From contig CAVXNH010000053.1 of the NCBI GenBank assembly GCA_963762885.1, forward strand, positions 1 to 64,000: DNA of 64,000 nt, written 5' to 3'. Below, in pieces: positions 35,458-44,248 of the stretch (its first letter is position 1; each line of letters begins with the position of its first letter). The notes under the pieces are model-generated. The model did no database searches and had not been told where the DNA came from. It saw only the letters and a list, made by a program, of their open reading frames with translations. The stretch comes from JASHVB01 sp963762885 (GTDB lineage: Bacteria > Pseudomonadota > Alphaproteobacteria > Acetobacterales > Acetobacteraceae). Made by a program: the position numbers and the translations under genes.

Positions 35458-37147
35458 GTAATAGGGGCAAAACCCCGGGCAGCCCACCGTTCAGGCGGGC
35501 TGCCCGCGGCAGCGGACTAGTCCCGGCAGTTGCGCAACGACAAGGTGACCGGGAACGCGAAGCCGGCTGCCGAGATAGTCCCAGAACGCGACGCCGAGCT
35601 TTGCGCATGTCTTGCCTAAACCGAGAAAGGCGTCACGGCAGTCGCGACCGAGGTCGCTGCGGGTTCCGGCGCTGACCTTGCGACGGGTAACCTGACAGCG
35701 GATGTCGTTCTCGGAGCCATTAGTATTCAGCGGTGTCTCGGGTCGGTCGAGCACCGCCAGCAGTTCGTCCTTGTTGGCGAGCAGGCGTGCCAACAGACGA
35801 TCCAACGTGATGAAGCCGGTGCGGCGGCGGAAGATGCGATTGAACCGTGCCCGCAGTGCAAGACGGCGGTGTTTCTCGGGATCGGCGCGGTACGCCTTGA
35901 GAGCGGCGTAGAAGTCCCAGATCAGCTTGCGCACCTTCTGCTGAGCGGCACGGTTGTGGTCGGTGAAGGCATCCAGCTTGTGCACCAGCCGTTCAGCATG
36001 CACCCAGCACAGCGCATGCCGGCCGACGGCAAACTGCCCGGCATCATCGCTTAACACGACGCCATCGCGCAGGAATTCGTGCGCGTGGATGCTGCCCCAG
36101 ATCGCTCCTTCGGTGGCGATCTGCACCGGATTTGGTGCCATGGTCAGGGCAGCGAAGCCAAGCCGGTCGAGATGCGCCTGCCATGCGGCTTGGTCAGCAA
36201 AGGCTGCTTCCGGCTGCTCGGCCAGTTGGGCGATCAGGGGAGCGGATAAAGCGCGGCTGCGCATATAATCGAACGCTGCGGCGTTGAGCACGAAGTCGGT
36301 ATGGCCGGCACGCAGTAGGTCGAGGAAGTTCAGCCGGCTCTTCGATGGCCGCGTGCCGAACCAGGTGAACCGGTCATTGCCGATTTGAGTGCAGAAGCTG
36401 TTCGCCATTTTGTGTCGTGCGCCAGTGTCGTCGACCGATATCCAAGGCGATGTTTGCAATCCCGCGCGCAGCACGTCGCGGGCTTCGGCGAGAAAGCCAT
36501 CATGCTTCTCGGTCAGCAGGCGCTGGACCTCACGCTTGGAGATCGACAGGCCAACCGACTGCAGCAGGGCAGTCAGCCGCGGCAACGTGGATTGACCTTG
36601 ATGGTACTGCATCAACACGAAGCGGCGCAGGTCAGGTCCGAAATGTCCCTCGGTCCCCTCTGGCAGCGGCGCGACGATGGTCTGACCGTCCGGTGTGGCC
36701 CAACGCTCGCGGCGGTAGCGGATCGCATGCACCGACAGCACAAGCTCCTGGACCAGATAGGTCTCGTAGCCCTTGAAGCGCGACCCTGCCGGTGCCGCGG
36801 CTTTCAGCACACGGTCCTCGACGTTCGCGCGAGGCTGCACCTTGCCGCGACGACGACGCCTCTCCCGGCTGCCTGGCTTGGATGGTGCGGTAGCCTTCTC
36901 CATGCCGCTTGGCTTGATGTCAGGACGGCCCTTCAGGCCTTTCAGCCGGGCGATCTCCTCACGCTGCGCCGCTACTGTTCGCTCCAGTTCGGTCAACTTC
37001 GCCAATAGATTGCCCACCAACTCCCGGAGCTGGGCAGACGACAGGCCATCAAAGTTATCCGGCTGGCTCACACATAGCTTGAATCCGAGTTGCCCGCGTC
37101 GGGGCAAGCACCAAATGCACTCATGCCCGGGGTTTTGCCCCTATTAC
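35458..37147 (-). mobile_element. IS66-family insertion sequence (ISBst12-like, single ORF), with 8-bp target duplication
   Basis: Terminal inverted repeats of 24 bp: GTAATAGGGGCAAAACCCC onward at 35458-35481 and its exact complement at 37124-37147. The flanks ATCGAGTT at 35450-35457 and again at 37148-37155 are an 8-bp direct repeat, the size made by IS66-family transposition. One large transposase gene fills the element; the tnpA/tnpB accessory genes of classical IS66 are absent. The intact ends and duplication indicate a complete and fairly recent insertion, which lies between the tRNA-Thr and the integrase gene. Confidence 0.95.
35491..37107 (-). CDS. IS66-family transposase (TnpC-like)
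   Basis: This encodes up to 538 residues. The N-terminus has a leucine-rich coiled coil (LRELVGNLLAKLTELERTVA), then a basic linker and the IS66 catalytic core. The acidic residues of the DDE triad are visible in ISVDDTGARH, VVLSDDAGQF and NTNGSENDIRC. A GTG 12 codons in (37071) may be the real start. It catalyses movement of the surrounding element. Confidence 0.93.
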   Translation of the reverse strand: MPRRGQLGFKLCVSQPDNFDGLSSAQLRELVGNLLAKLTELERTVAAQREEIARLKGLKGRPDIKPSGMEKATAPSKPGSRERRRRRGKVQPRANVEDRVLKAAAPAGSRFKGYETYLVQELVLSVHAIRYRRERWATPDGQTIVAPLPEGTEGHFGPDLRRFVLMQYHQGQSTLPRLTALLQSVGLSISKREVQRLLTEKHDGFLAEARDVLRAGLQTSPWISVDDTGARHKMANSFCTQIGNDRFTWFGTRPSKSRLNFLDLLRAGHTDFVLNAAAFDYMRSRALSAPLIAQLAEQPEAAFADQAAWQAHLDRLGFAALTMAPNPVQIATEGAIWGSIHAHEFLRDGVVLSDDAGQFAVGRHALCWVHAERLVHKLDAFTDHNRAAQQKVRKLIWDFYAALKAYRADPEKHRRLALRARFNRIFRRRTGFITLDRLLARLLANKDELLAVLDRPETPLNTNGSENDIRCQVTRRKVSAGTRSDLGRDCRDAFLGLGKTCAKLGVAFWDYLGSRLRVPGHLVVAQLPGLVRCRGQPA

Positions 37148-37196
37148 ATCGAGTTTCCCTGTTTCCCTGGCAGTTTCCCTAAATTCGAAGTCGAAT

Positions 37197-38279
37197 TCAC
37201 TCTCTGTTCTTGCCCTTTGCCAAATGCGTCAGGCGCAGCTCAGCCGCACCACGAAACTGATCCGGCGTCCGCCGCGCATACCGCCGGGCCATCTGCACCG
37301 TCGTGTGCGTCGAGTGCGTGGACATCGCTATCGGATCCACGCCAGCGTCATTTAACTCGGTCAGCGCCGTCGCCCGCAGGTCGCGGAACTGCAAATCGTC
37401 CGGCAACCCCGCCGCCCTGGCGACCTCCCGAAAGGCATGCCCGAAGGTGTGCCGCTGCCAGGGTTGCTTGGTCATCTCGCACACGACGACATGCGTGCTG
37501 GGCGTGCCGGACTGCTTCTGCCGCGCCCGCTCGGCCATGATCTGCGTCTCGAGTTCCGGATAGGCCGCCACGTCCACCGGGGCGATGCCGCCGGTCTTGC
37601 GGGTGCGGACCTTGCCGGCATCGAGGGCGGTCCAGGTCAGGTTAAGAATGTCGCCTTGCCGATGGCCGAACCAGTAGGCAATCGATACCGCAAGCGCCAG
37701 CGACGGCCGCTCTTTCTCGATCGCCATCTCACGGAAGCGCTCGACCTGCTCGACTGTCCACCGCTGCTCGCGCGCCGCGATGCTGCGGAGTTCCATGCCC
37801 GCCCAAGGGTTGACCGCACCGTCAACCATCTCGCGGCGCGAACCCCAGTGCCAGATGCGCCGCGCAACCCGGCAGGCGTAGTGCGCCGCAGAGTGACCAT
37901 GCTCTTTCTTGAGCGCCAGAAAGATGCCATCTGCGTGCCGCGGCCGGACAGAACGAGCCGGGAAGCTCCCGAACGGCTTGTCGGCCACCAGCAGCGGCGT
38001 CAGGACGCGCTCGCAAATCCAGCGGTAGTCCCGTTTGGTCGACGCCGCCAAGGCAGCGAATTTTTCGTTCTCGTCGTCGATGAATGCGCCCAGCAACCAT
38101 GCCACCGTGCCAATTACCGGCGCGCCAGGGCCGAGCTTGAGATGGTCGCGGTTCAGTGTCCGCGCCATTGCCCAGGCGGCGGCCTGATCCTTGCCGAGCG
38201 CCTTGGTGGTCAGTCCGTGACTTTTGCGAAGCCTATCTGGCGGGTCCCAGGTACCAGCCACCCTTAACCAATTTGGCAT
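37197..38279 (-). CDS. Tyrosine recombinase/integrase
   Basis: A 360-residue site-specific recombinase. The N-terminal core-binding part precedes the catalytic domain: first Arg in YWFGHRQGDILNLTW, Lys in RTRKTGGIAPV, then QFRDLRATALTELNDAGVD with the second Arg, and the nucleophile Tyr in MARRYARRTPDQF. The usual HxxR box has Arg in place of its His, a change common in phage-type integrases. Without the IS, its stop lies only about 75 bp from the tRNA-Thr 3' end, the normal place for an island or prophage integrase. No cargo genes remain on the other side. Confidence 0.9.
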   Translation of the reverse strand: MPNWLRVAGTWDPPDRLRKSHGLTTKALGKDQAAAWAMARTLNRDHLKLGPGAPVIGTVAWLLGAFIDDENEKFAALAASTKRDYRWICERVLTPLLVADKPFGSFPARSVRPRHADGIFLALKKEHGHSAAHYACRVARRIWHWGSRREMVDGAVNPWAGMELRSIAAREQRWTVEQVERFREMAIEKERPSLALAVSIAYWFGHRQGDILNLTWTALDAGKVRTRKTGGIAPVDVAAYPELETQIMAERARQKQSGTPSTHVVVCEMTKQPWQRHTFGHAFREVARAAGLPDDLQFRDLRATALTELNDAGVDPIAMSTHSTHTTVQMARRYARRTPDQFRGAAELRLTHLAKGKNRE

Positions 38280-38343
38280 GTGGCGGCCTCTGATCAGGCA
38301 CGTTTGAGTCCGAGGCCACGGTCTAATTCCTCCATTGCGGCAT

Positions 38344-38640
38344 CGATATGTGAAGGGTTACGCCCGCATTGCCGGCACGCCAGCCGTCACCGGCCTCTAC
38401 ACCGTCCTCCTGCCGCTGGTCGGCTTCGCCGTGTTCGGATCCTCTCGCCATCTGGTCGTCGCCGCCGACAGTGGGACCGCCGCAATCCTCTCGAGTTCCG
38501 TCTCGCACATGGCGACACCGGCCAGTACCAAATACATAGGGCTCGTCAGCATAGTCGCGCTGCTGACCGCGGCCTTCCTGCTCCTCGCCCGCCGGACTCG
38601 AAGGTTTCTTCCTTGACGTGCTCGCGCGCTAGTCGGGCTA
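38344..38640 (+). pseudogene. SulP-family anion transporter fragment
   Basis: About 85 codons match the first part of SulP transporters: GYARIAGTPAVTGLYTVLLP and LVGFAVFGSSRHLVVAADS, then TAAILSSSVSHMA and one more helix. The extreme N-terminus is missing, cut close to the integrase gene. Near 38600 the frame shifts (LEGFFLDVLAR is in the next frame) and a stop follows; nothing of the remaining 400 or so residues is seen. This is a decayed remnant at the junction of the mobile element. Confidence 0.8.
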
Positions 38641-38885
38641 CACTCCTGGAGCCTCATCGAGCCTGTAGAAAACAGAGATGCCGCGGGCAAGGCTGAGCGC
38701 TAAGGTTGGCGTAACTCGGAGAGGGTTTTTCTTCCTCGATGAAAGTCCGCTCCTTCGTAGAACCGTAGGGTGGTCTCCAGCTTCGAACCCGTGATCGTCT
38801 CGCCCGAGAGCTAGTTCAGGGCAACAATGGGTGGAATGCGGTCTTTGCCGAGTGATAGTCTGCTTCGTCAGCTCGAGGCCTGTGC

Positions 38886-39398
38886 ATGTCGCGTATCGTC
38901 ATCATCGGCAATGCAGGGGGCGGAAAATCCACCCTTGCCCGTAAGCTTGCGCGTCAGCGGGGCTTGAAACACGTCGATATTGATCGCCTGCTCTGGCAGG
39001 AAGGTTGGACACTGACGCCGACGGACATTTACACGCGACTACATCGCGAACTCATCTGGGAAGATGATTGGGTGATCGATGGTCTCGGCCAGAAGGCATC
39101 GATCCCCGAGCGGATCGACCGCGCGACCGAAATCATCTTGGTCGACATGCCGATCTGGATGCATTTTTGGCTCGCAGCGGAACGTCAAATCGCTTGGGCG
39201 ACAGGAACGCTGGATCATTCGCCGGGCGGCATAGCGCAGATGGCCTCCACGGAACGCCTCTTTCGCACCATTTGGGAGGTGGATCGGACTTGGATGCCGA
39301 ACCTGCGCGCTCTATGCGCAAGAGCTGAGGTAGACGGCAAGATTGTTTCCCGCTTGGCGAGCGTGCACGACCTTGATGCGTTTGCACGAGCTATCTGA
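38886..39398 (+). CDS. Small P-loop kinase-like ATPase (topology-modulation/adenylate-kinase-like)
   Basis: A 170-residue NTPase of the AAA_17/AAA_18 type. Walker A is GNAGGGKST directly after the first strand (MSRIVIIG). A conserved HVDIDRLLWQEGWT follows, then DWVIDGLG and a VDMPIWMHFW helix that resemble small nucleoside/shikimate-kinase-like enzymes and FlaR-type proteins. The substrate is unknown. It lies alone between the SulP remnant and the first Fbp-type operon. Confidence 0.82.
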   Translation: MSRIVIIGNAGGGKSTLARKLARQRGLKHVDIDRLLWQEGWTLTPTDIYTRLHRELIWEDDWVIDGLGQKASIPERIDRATEIILVDMPIWMHFWLAAERQIAWATGTLDHSPGGIAQMASTERLFRTIWEVDRTWMPNLRALCARAEVDGKIVSRLASVHDLDAFARAI

Positions 39399-39500
39399 CT
39401 GTATGCAAAGGGGCAAGAGCGGCCCCGCCAACCTGGTCCACTGCTGGTGCCGCCACCCATTTTCAGTCATATTCGACATGACAGAGGGACAGGAAACGTC

Positions 39501-40559
39501 ATGAACTCGATCATGCAGACGCTGCGGCGCGACATTGGCCGCGGGCTCCTCGTGTTGGCGGGGCTCGCGTTGAGCATCCTCGCATCCAATCCTGCCGCCG
39601 CCCAGCGCGCGGTGGAAATGTATTGCGGCGTCGACGAGGCCTGGTGCCGCGCTATGGCCAATACCTACCAGCAGCAAACCGGCGTCACAGTTGATATGAT
39701 CCGCATGAGCGCCGGCGAAACCTACGCCCGGGTCCGCGCCGAAAAGGACAATCCGCGTGGTGACATCTGGTGGGGCGGCACCGGCGATCCGCATCTACAA
39801 GCAGCCGACGAGGGCCTCACCGAGCCCTACGTTTCGCCGCAATTGCCCAAGCTGCGCGACTGGGCACAGCACCAGGCCGAGATCTCGCACAACCGCACGG
39901 TCGGCATCTACCTCGGCGCGCTGGGCTTCGGCTACAACACCGAGGACATGACGCGGCGTAAGCTGACGCCGCCGGCGTGCTGGGCCGACCTGATCAAGCC
40001 CGAGTTCAAGGGCGACGTGCAGATGGCCGACCCGAATTCGTCCGGCACCGCGTGGACGATGCTGGCGACCATCGTGCAGCTCATGGGCGAGGACAAGGCG
40101 TTCGCCTATTTCCGCCAGCTCAATGCCAACATCAACGAATATACCAAGGCCGGCGCGGCGCCGGCGCTCGCCACCGGCCAGGGCGAGACGCTGATCGGCA
40201 TCGCCTTCCAGCACGACATCATCCAGGTGGCGCGTACGAAGAAGCCCGTGCAGGTCGTGTCGCCGTGCGAGGGCACCGGCTACGAAATCGGCTCGATGAG
40301 CCTGATCAAGGGTGCGCGCCACATGGACGAGGCAAAGAAGTTCTACGAATGGGCGCTGACGCCCGCGGCGCAGACATTGGCCGCACAGAACGGCAGCTTC
40401 CAGATCCCGTCCAACCCGGCCACGCCAGTACCGCCCGAGGCACCCGACCTCAGCAAGGTGAAGCTGATCGCCTACGACTTCGCCACCTATGGTGCTGCGG
40501 CCACGCGCACGCGATTGCTCGCACGCTGGGCCAGCGACGTGAAGAACGCCCCGAAGTAG
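39501..40559 (+). CDS. ABC substrate-binding protein, Fbp/Afu type (system 1)
   Basis: ATG 39501 gives a 352-residue periplasmic protein with a signal peptide ending near NPAAAQ. It belongs to the family of FbpA/AfuA/thiamine-type binding proteins: MYCGVDEAWCRAMANTYQQ, GDIWWGGTGDP, MADPNSSGTAWTMLAT, GTGYEIGSMSLIKGARHMDEAKKF. Ferric-binding relatives have an adjacent tyrosine pair in the NNYYW region; here the aligned residues are Gln-His238-Asp239 (IAFQHDII), with Glu257 (SPCEG) further on. The ligand is therefore probably not ferric iron. The permease begins 9 bp after its stop, in the same operon. Confidence 0.9.
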   Translation: MNSIMQTLRRDIGRGLLVLAGLALSILASNPAAAQRAVEMYCGVDEAWCRAMANTYQQQTGVTVDMIRMSAGETYARVRAEKDNPRGDIWWGGTGDPHLQAADEGLTEPYVSPQLPKLRDWAQHQAEISHNRTVGIYLGALGFGYNTEDMTRRKLTPPACWADLIKPEFKGDVQMADPNSSGTAWTMLATIVQLMGEDKAFAYFRQLNANINEYTKAGAAPALATGQGETLIGIAFQHDIIQVARTKKPVQVVSPCEGTGYEIGSMSLIKGARHMDEAKKFYEWALTPAAQTLAAQNGSFQIPSNPATPVPPEAPDLSKVKLIAYDFATYGAAATRTRLLARWASDVKNAPK

Positions 40560-40568
40560 AGCGAGTAA

Positions 40569-42779
40569 GTGCCAGCATCGGATGAACGCGGCCAGACCGG
40601 CCGCAAGATGCCTCGGCCGCTTGCCGGGTGGCTGGTTACCGGTTGGGCCGGCCTGCTGTTGCTGCCGTGGTACGGGCTGGAGCAGGGGACTGCGAATGCC
40701 AGCGCTGCGCCGGCGATTGTGCAGGCGATCTGGCATGGCACGCCCTGGCTGCTGCCACTGCTCGTGCTGATGGTATTCGCCACCTGGGCCGCGTTCGCCA
40801 CGCGACGCGCCGCCACGCTGGTGCTCGCAGGCGCGGCGGGCCTGGCGTGGCTCTGCATCGAGAGCCTGTGCATCATCCATCACGGCTGGGCCTACGCCTG
40901 GCTGACCACCGCGACGGGCTGGGCGGGGCCGACCCAGCCCGCACTCGGCTGGGGCGCCGCCGCCTACGCGCTGGCCTGCACCATGCTGCTCGCCTTCGGC
41001 CTGGCGCGGCGAGGCGCGCTGAAAGGCGACGTGTTCATCATCGGCGCGGTCCTGCTGGTGGTCGGACTGATCGCGCTGTTCGTGTTCTACCCGGTGCTGT
41101 GCATCCTCGCTTCCGCGTTGTGCGACAGCGACGGCAACTTCGCGCCGCATCTCTTCGCCGCCAAGCTGTTCAGCCACTCGATCTGGGGCGTCGATTGCGT
41201 GTTCGGCGGCAGCGCCTGCGGCACTGTGTGGAACACCCTCGCCGAGGCCACACTGGTTGGTCTCCTTTCAACTCTGCTCGGTCTCGCCTTCGCTCTGGTT
41301 GCGTTGCGCACCCACCTGCCGTTGAAGCCGTTGCTGCGAGCACTGTCGATTCTGCCGATCATCACGCCGCCCTTCGTCATCGGTCTCGCATTGATCCTGC
41401 TGTTTGGCCGTGCCGGCATGGTGACCGTGTGGCTCGCCGAGAATTTCGGCCTGCCGCGCAGCCGCTGGATCTACGGCATGCCGGGCATCACCATCGCCCA
41501 GGTGCTCGCGTTCACGCCGATCGCCGTCATGGTGCTGTCCGGCGTCTTGCAGGGCGTCGCACCAAGTCTGGAGGAAGCGTCGCAGACACTGCATGCATCA
41601 CCCTGGTACAGCTTCCGCACCGTCACCTGGCCGCTGATCCGCCCCGGCCTGGCCAACGCGTTCCTGATCGGCTTCATCGAGAGCATGGCCGACTTTGCCA
41701 ATCCCTTAATGATCGGCGGCAACTTCAACGTGCTCTCGACCGACATCTTCTTTGCCGTGGTCGGCGCGACCCATGACCAGGGCCGAGCCGCGGTATTGGC
41801 GATCGTGCTGCTGACCTTCACCCTGACCGCTTTCGTCGCGCAACGCTTCTGGGTCGGCAGCGGCAGCTATGCCACGGTCGCCGGCAAGGGAGATTCCGGC
41901 CGCACCGCGGTGTTGCCCGCCGGCGTGCGCATCGCCGCCATCGGCGTCATCGTGCCGTGGCTGATCCTGACCATCGCCGTGTACGGCATCATCATGGTCG
42001 GAGGCTTCGTCGAATCGATCGGCCGGGACGACACCCCCACCCTGCGCTACTTCCTCACCGCGTTTTCAATCAGCCACGGCGTCGGAGGCTGGTTCCTGTC
42101 CGGCTCCGCGTGGTCGTCGTTTATTACCACGATCAAGATCGCCCTGATCGCCATGCCGTTCACCGCGGCGCTCGGCATCCTGACCGCATGGCTGCTGGAC
42201 CGCCAAAAATTCCCCGGCCGCCGCGCTTTCGAATTCCTGGCCATGATGAGTTTCGCCATCCCCGGCACGGTGATCGGCGTCAGCTACATCCTGGCGTTCA
42301 ACGTGCCGCCGGTGCAGCTTACCGGCACCGGCACGCTGATCGCCATCGCCTTCGCCTTCCGCAACATGCCGGTCGGCATTCGCAGCGGCCTGGCGACGCT
42401 CAGCCAAATCGACCGCAGCCTCGACGAGGCATCGCTGACCCTGCGGGCCGGCTCGTTCGGCACGTTGCGCCGCGTCATCCTGCCGTTGCTGCGTCCAGCG
42501 ATCGCCACCGCGATGATTTATAGTTTTGTGCGCGCGGTTACCGCAGTCAGCGCGGTGATCTTCCTGGTGACCGGAGAATACAATCTGGCAACGGTCTATA
42601 TCGTCGGACGCGCGGATGTCGGCGAGTATGGCGTGGCAATCGTGTATTCGGCGATGCTGATCGTGGTGATCGCACTGGCGCTGCTCGGCATTCAGCTTGT
42701 CGTGGGACAGCGCCGACTCGGCCGCCGCGGCCTGGCACCACAAGCGGCCGGTGGCGTCCTGACGGTGGTGCAGGCATGA
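40569..42779 (+). CDS. Fused two-domain ABC permease with extra N-terminal membrane region (system 1)
   Basis: A 736-residue inner-membrane protein from GTG 40569. The first 170 residues form about four extra helices (LLVLMVFATWAAF, WGAAAYALACTMLLAFGLA) absent from the related permeases of the other two systems. Two BPD_transp_1 domains follow. Their EAA loops are EEASQTLHASPWYSFRTVTW and DEASLTLRAGSFGTLRRVIL, each followed by PLxRPxxA. Fusion of two permease halves is typical of FbpB/AfuB. The stop overlaps the ATPase start (ATGA), so the genes are translationally coupled. Confidence 0.92.
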   Translation: MPASDERGQTGRKMPRPLAGWLVTGWAGLLLLPWYGLEQGTANASAAPAIVQAIWHGTPWLLPLLVLMVFATWAAFATRRAATLVLAGAAGLAWLCIESLCIIHHGWAYAWLTTATGWAGPTQPALGWGAAAYALACTMLLAFGLARRGALKGDVFIIGAVLLVVGLIALFVFYPVLCILASALCDSDGNFAPHLFAAKLFSHSIWGVDCVFGGSACGTVWNTLAEATLVGLLSTLLGLAFALVALRTHLPLKPLLRALSILPIITPPFVIGLALILLFGRAGMVTVWLAENFGLPRSRWIYGMPGITIAQVLAFTPIAVMVLSGVLQGVAPSLEEASQTLHASPWYSFRTVTWPLIRPGLANAFLIGFIESMADFANPLMIGGNFNVLSTDIFFAVVGATHDQGRAAVLAIVLLTFTLTAFVAQRFWVGSGSYATVAGKGDSGRTAVLPAGVRIAAIGVIVPWLILTIAVYGIIMVGGFVESIGRDDTPTLRYFLTAFSISHGVGGWFLSGSAWSSFITTIKIALIAMPFTAALGILTAWLLDRQKFPGRRAFEFLAMMSFAIPGTVIGVSYILAFNVPPVQLTGTGTLIAIAFAFRNMPVGIRSGLATLSQIDRSLDEASLTLRAGSFGTLRRVILPLLRPAIATAMIYSFVRAVTAVSAVIFLVTGEYNLATVYIVGRADVGEYGVAIVYSAMLIVVIALALLGIQLVVGQRRLGRRGLAPQAAGGVLTVVQA

Positions 42780-43858
42780 GTGGCGCGCAGGACGTGCGGC
42801 AGGCGGTGGAGTTCCGCCGCGTCAGCAAGCGTTACGGCTCGGTAACCGCCGTTGACGATGTGAGTTTCGTCATTGCCAGCGGCACGCTGGTCACGGTTCT
42901 GGGACCATCCGGCTGCGGCAAGACGACGATCCTTCGGATGATCGCCGGGCTGGAACAGGTGAGTTCGGGGACGATCCTGATCGACGGCGAGGACGTCACG
43001 CTGCTGCCGGCGACGCAGCGCAACATCAGCATGGTATTCCAATCCTACGCGCTGTTTCCCCACATGTCGGTGATGGAGAACGTCTGCTATGGGCTGCGGG
43101 CCAGCGGCATCAGCAAGGCCCGAGCCGAGCCGATGGCCGCTGAAAAGCTGCGCCAGGTCGGTCTGGCCGGTTATGAACGCCGCCTGCCGAGCGAACTGTC
43201 CGGCGGCCAGCAGCAACGTGTCGCGGTCGCCCGAGCGATCGTGCTGGAACCAAAGGTGCTGCTGTTCGACGAGCCGCTATCCAACCTGGACACCAAGCTG
43301 CGCCGGCGCGTGCGCGAGGAAATTCGCGAATTGCAGCAAAGCCTGTCGCTGACCGCCGTCTATGTCACCCACGATCAGCAGGAGGCGCTGGCGATCTCCG
43401 ATCGCATCATGGTCATGGGCATGGCGCACGTCGCCCAGGACGATTCACCGCGCGCGTTATACGAGCACCCGGCAAGTCGTTTCGTTGCGGATTTCATTGG
43501 CGATGCGAACCTGGTGCCGGTGACCATCGGGCCGCACGCCGGCGCGCAGGCCGAGGTTCAGCTTGGGCCGATAGGCTTGGAACTGCCGCATCGGGGCGTA
43601 CCGTCCGGTGCCGCTGAGTTGGCGATCCGGCCGCAGGCGATATCGCTGCGCATGGGCGCGGCCGGACCGAATGAGTTGCTGGGCCGCGTCACCAGGGCAG
43701 CCTATCTCGGCAGCCACATGGAGTACTGGGTCGCGGCCGAAGGCCTGACTACCGAATTGTTTGTCATCGCGCCGGATGTCGCTGCACCGCTGCCGGTTGA
43801 TGTGCAGGTCGGGATAAGACTGGCCCCGTCCGGGGTGGCGGTCGTGCCCCGAGCCTGA
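42776..43858 (+). CDS. ABC transporter ATP-binding protein, Fbp/Pot type (system 1)
   Basis: A 360-residue ATPase: Walker A GPSGCGKTT, Q-loop MVFQSYALFPHMSV, signature LSGGQQQRVAVARAI, Walker B VLLFDEPLSNLDTK, switch VYVTHDQQEA. A C-terminal TOBE_2 domain (residues about 240-360) is present, as in spermidine/iron/thiamine-type importers. It completes importer 1 (binding protein, permease, ATPase). Confidence 0.93.
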   Translation: MSGAQDVRQAVEFRRVSKRYGSVTAVDDVSFVIASGTLVTVLGPSGCGKTTILRMIAGLEQVSSGTILIDGEDVTLLPATQRNISMVFQSYALFPHMSVMENVCYGLRASGISKARAEPMAAEKLRQVGLAGYERRLPSELSGGQQQRVAVARAIVLEPKVLLFDEPLSNLDTKLRRRVREEIRELQQSLSLTAVYVTHDQQEALAISDRIMVMGMAHVAQDDSPRALYEHPASRFVADFIGDANLVPVTIGPHAGAQAEVQLGPIGLELPHRGVPSGAAELAIRPQAISLRMGAAGPNELLGRVTRAAYLGSHMEYWVAAEGLTTELFVIAPDVAAPLPVDVQVGIRLAPSGVAVVPRA

Positions 43859-44248
43859 TTGCCGCGTGCATTTGATGCCGGTCACACCAGGCTGGATATC
43901 CATGCGGCCCGCAACGATGGTGTGGCCCACAGACCCTGCTTGTGGCGTTGGGCTCCCCGCGTCAGCCTGATGTGTCCAGTTTGATCCAGGTCAATGACAG
44001 CGTCAGTGACGGGGCCTGTATTGCCACGTTAGGCAATGCCCAAGAACGAACGAGTCTTGTTGCGGTGCGGAGACCCACCATCCACGACTTCGCTGCCCGC
44101 CAGTGAAGGTCACAGGTGACGGGCCATGCGTCGCCATGACGCCGTTGGGGACGACTCATGCGCAACCGGGTGCGGCGGTTGTTGGGCGTCGCCTTAGAGG
44201 GAAGCCGACGTCCCCAAGCCTCGGGCTCCCAGCCAGGAGTATGTCAGC
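43859..44248. other. 390-bp intergenic region upstream of the aldolase pair
   Basis: No gene is seen. It holds the FNR-like box described at 43981 and ends with CCAGGAGTATGTCAGC, which has a GGAG ribosome-binding site just before the first aldolase start. The same kind of AACTCGCC-containing start region recurs at 49.9 kb. Confidence 0.6.
43981..43994 (+). promoter_or_regulatory. FNR/FixK-type box TTGATCCAGGTCAA
   Basis: TTGAT-CCAG-GTCAA differs from the palindromic consensus TTGAT-N4-ATCAA at one position. It lies about 255 bp upstream of the first aldolase gene. The identical 14-mer is found again 91 bp before the truncated third copy, which supports a functional site for an oxygen- or NO-responsive CRP/FNR regulator. 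Confidence 0.6.

Noticed and set aside
38335..38616. Small plus-strand gene next to the integrase as an excisionase
   Set aside because: Its sequence is hydrophobic and matches the N-terminal part of SulP transporters, not a DNA-binding excisionase.
39501..43858. Labelling importer 1 as a ferric iron transporter
   Set aside because: The binding protein lacks the tyrosine pair of FbpA-type proteins; only the transporter class is supported.
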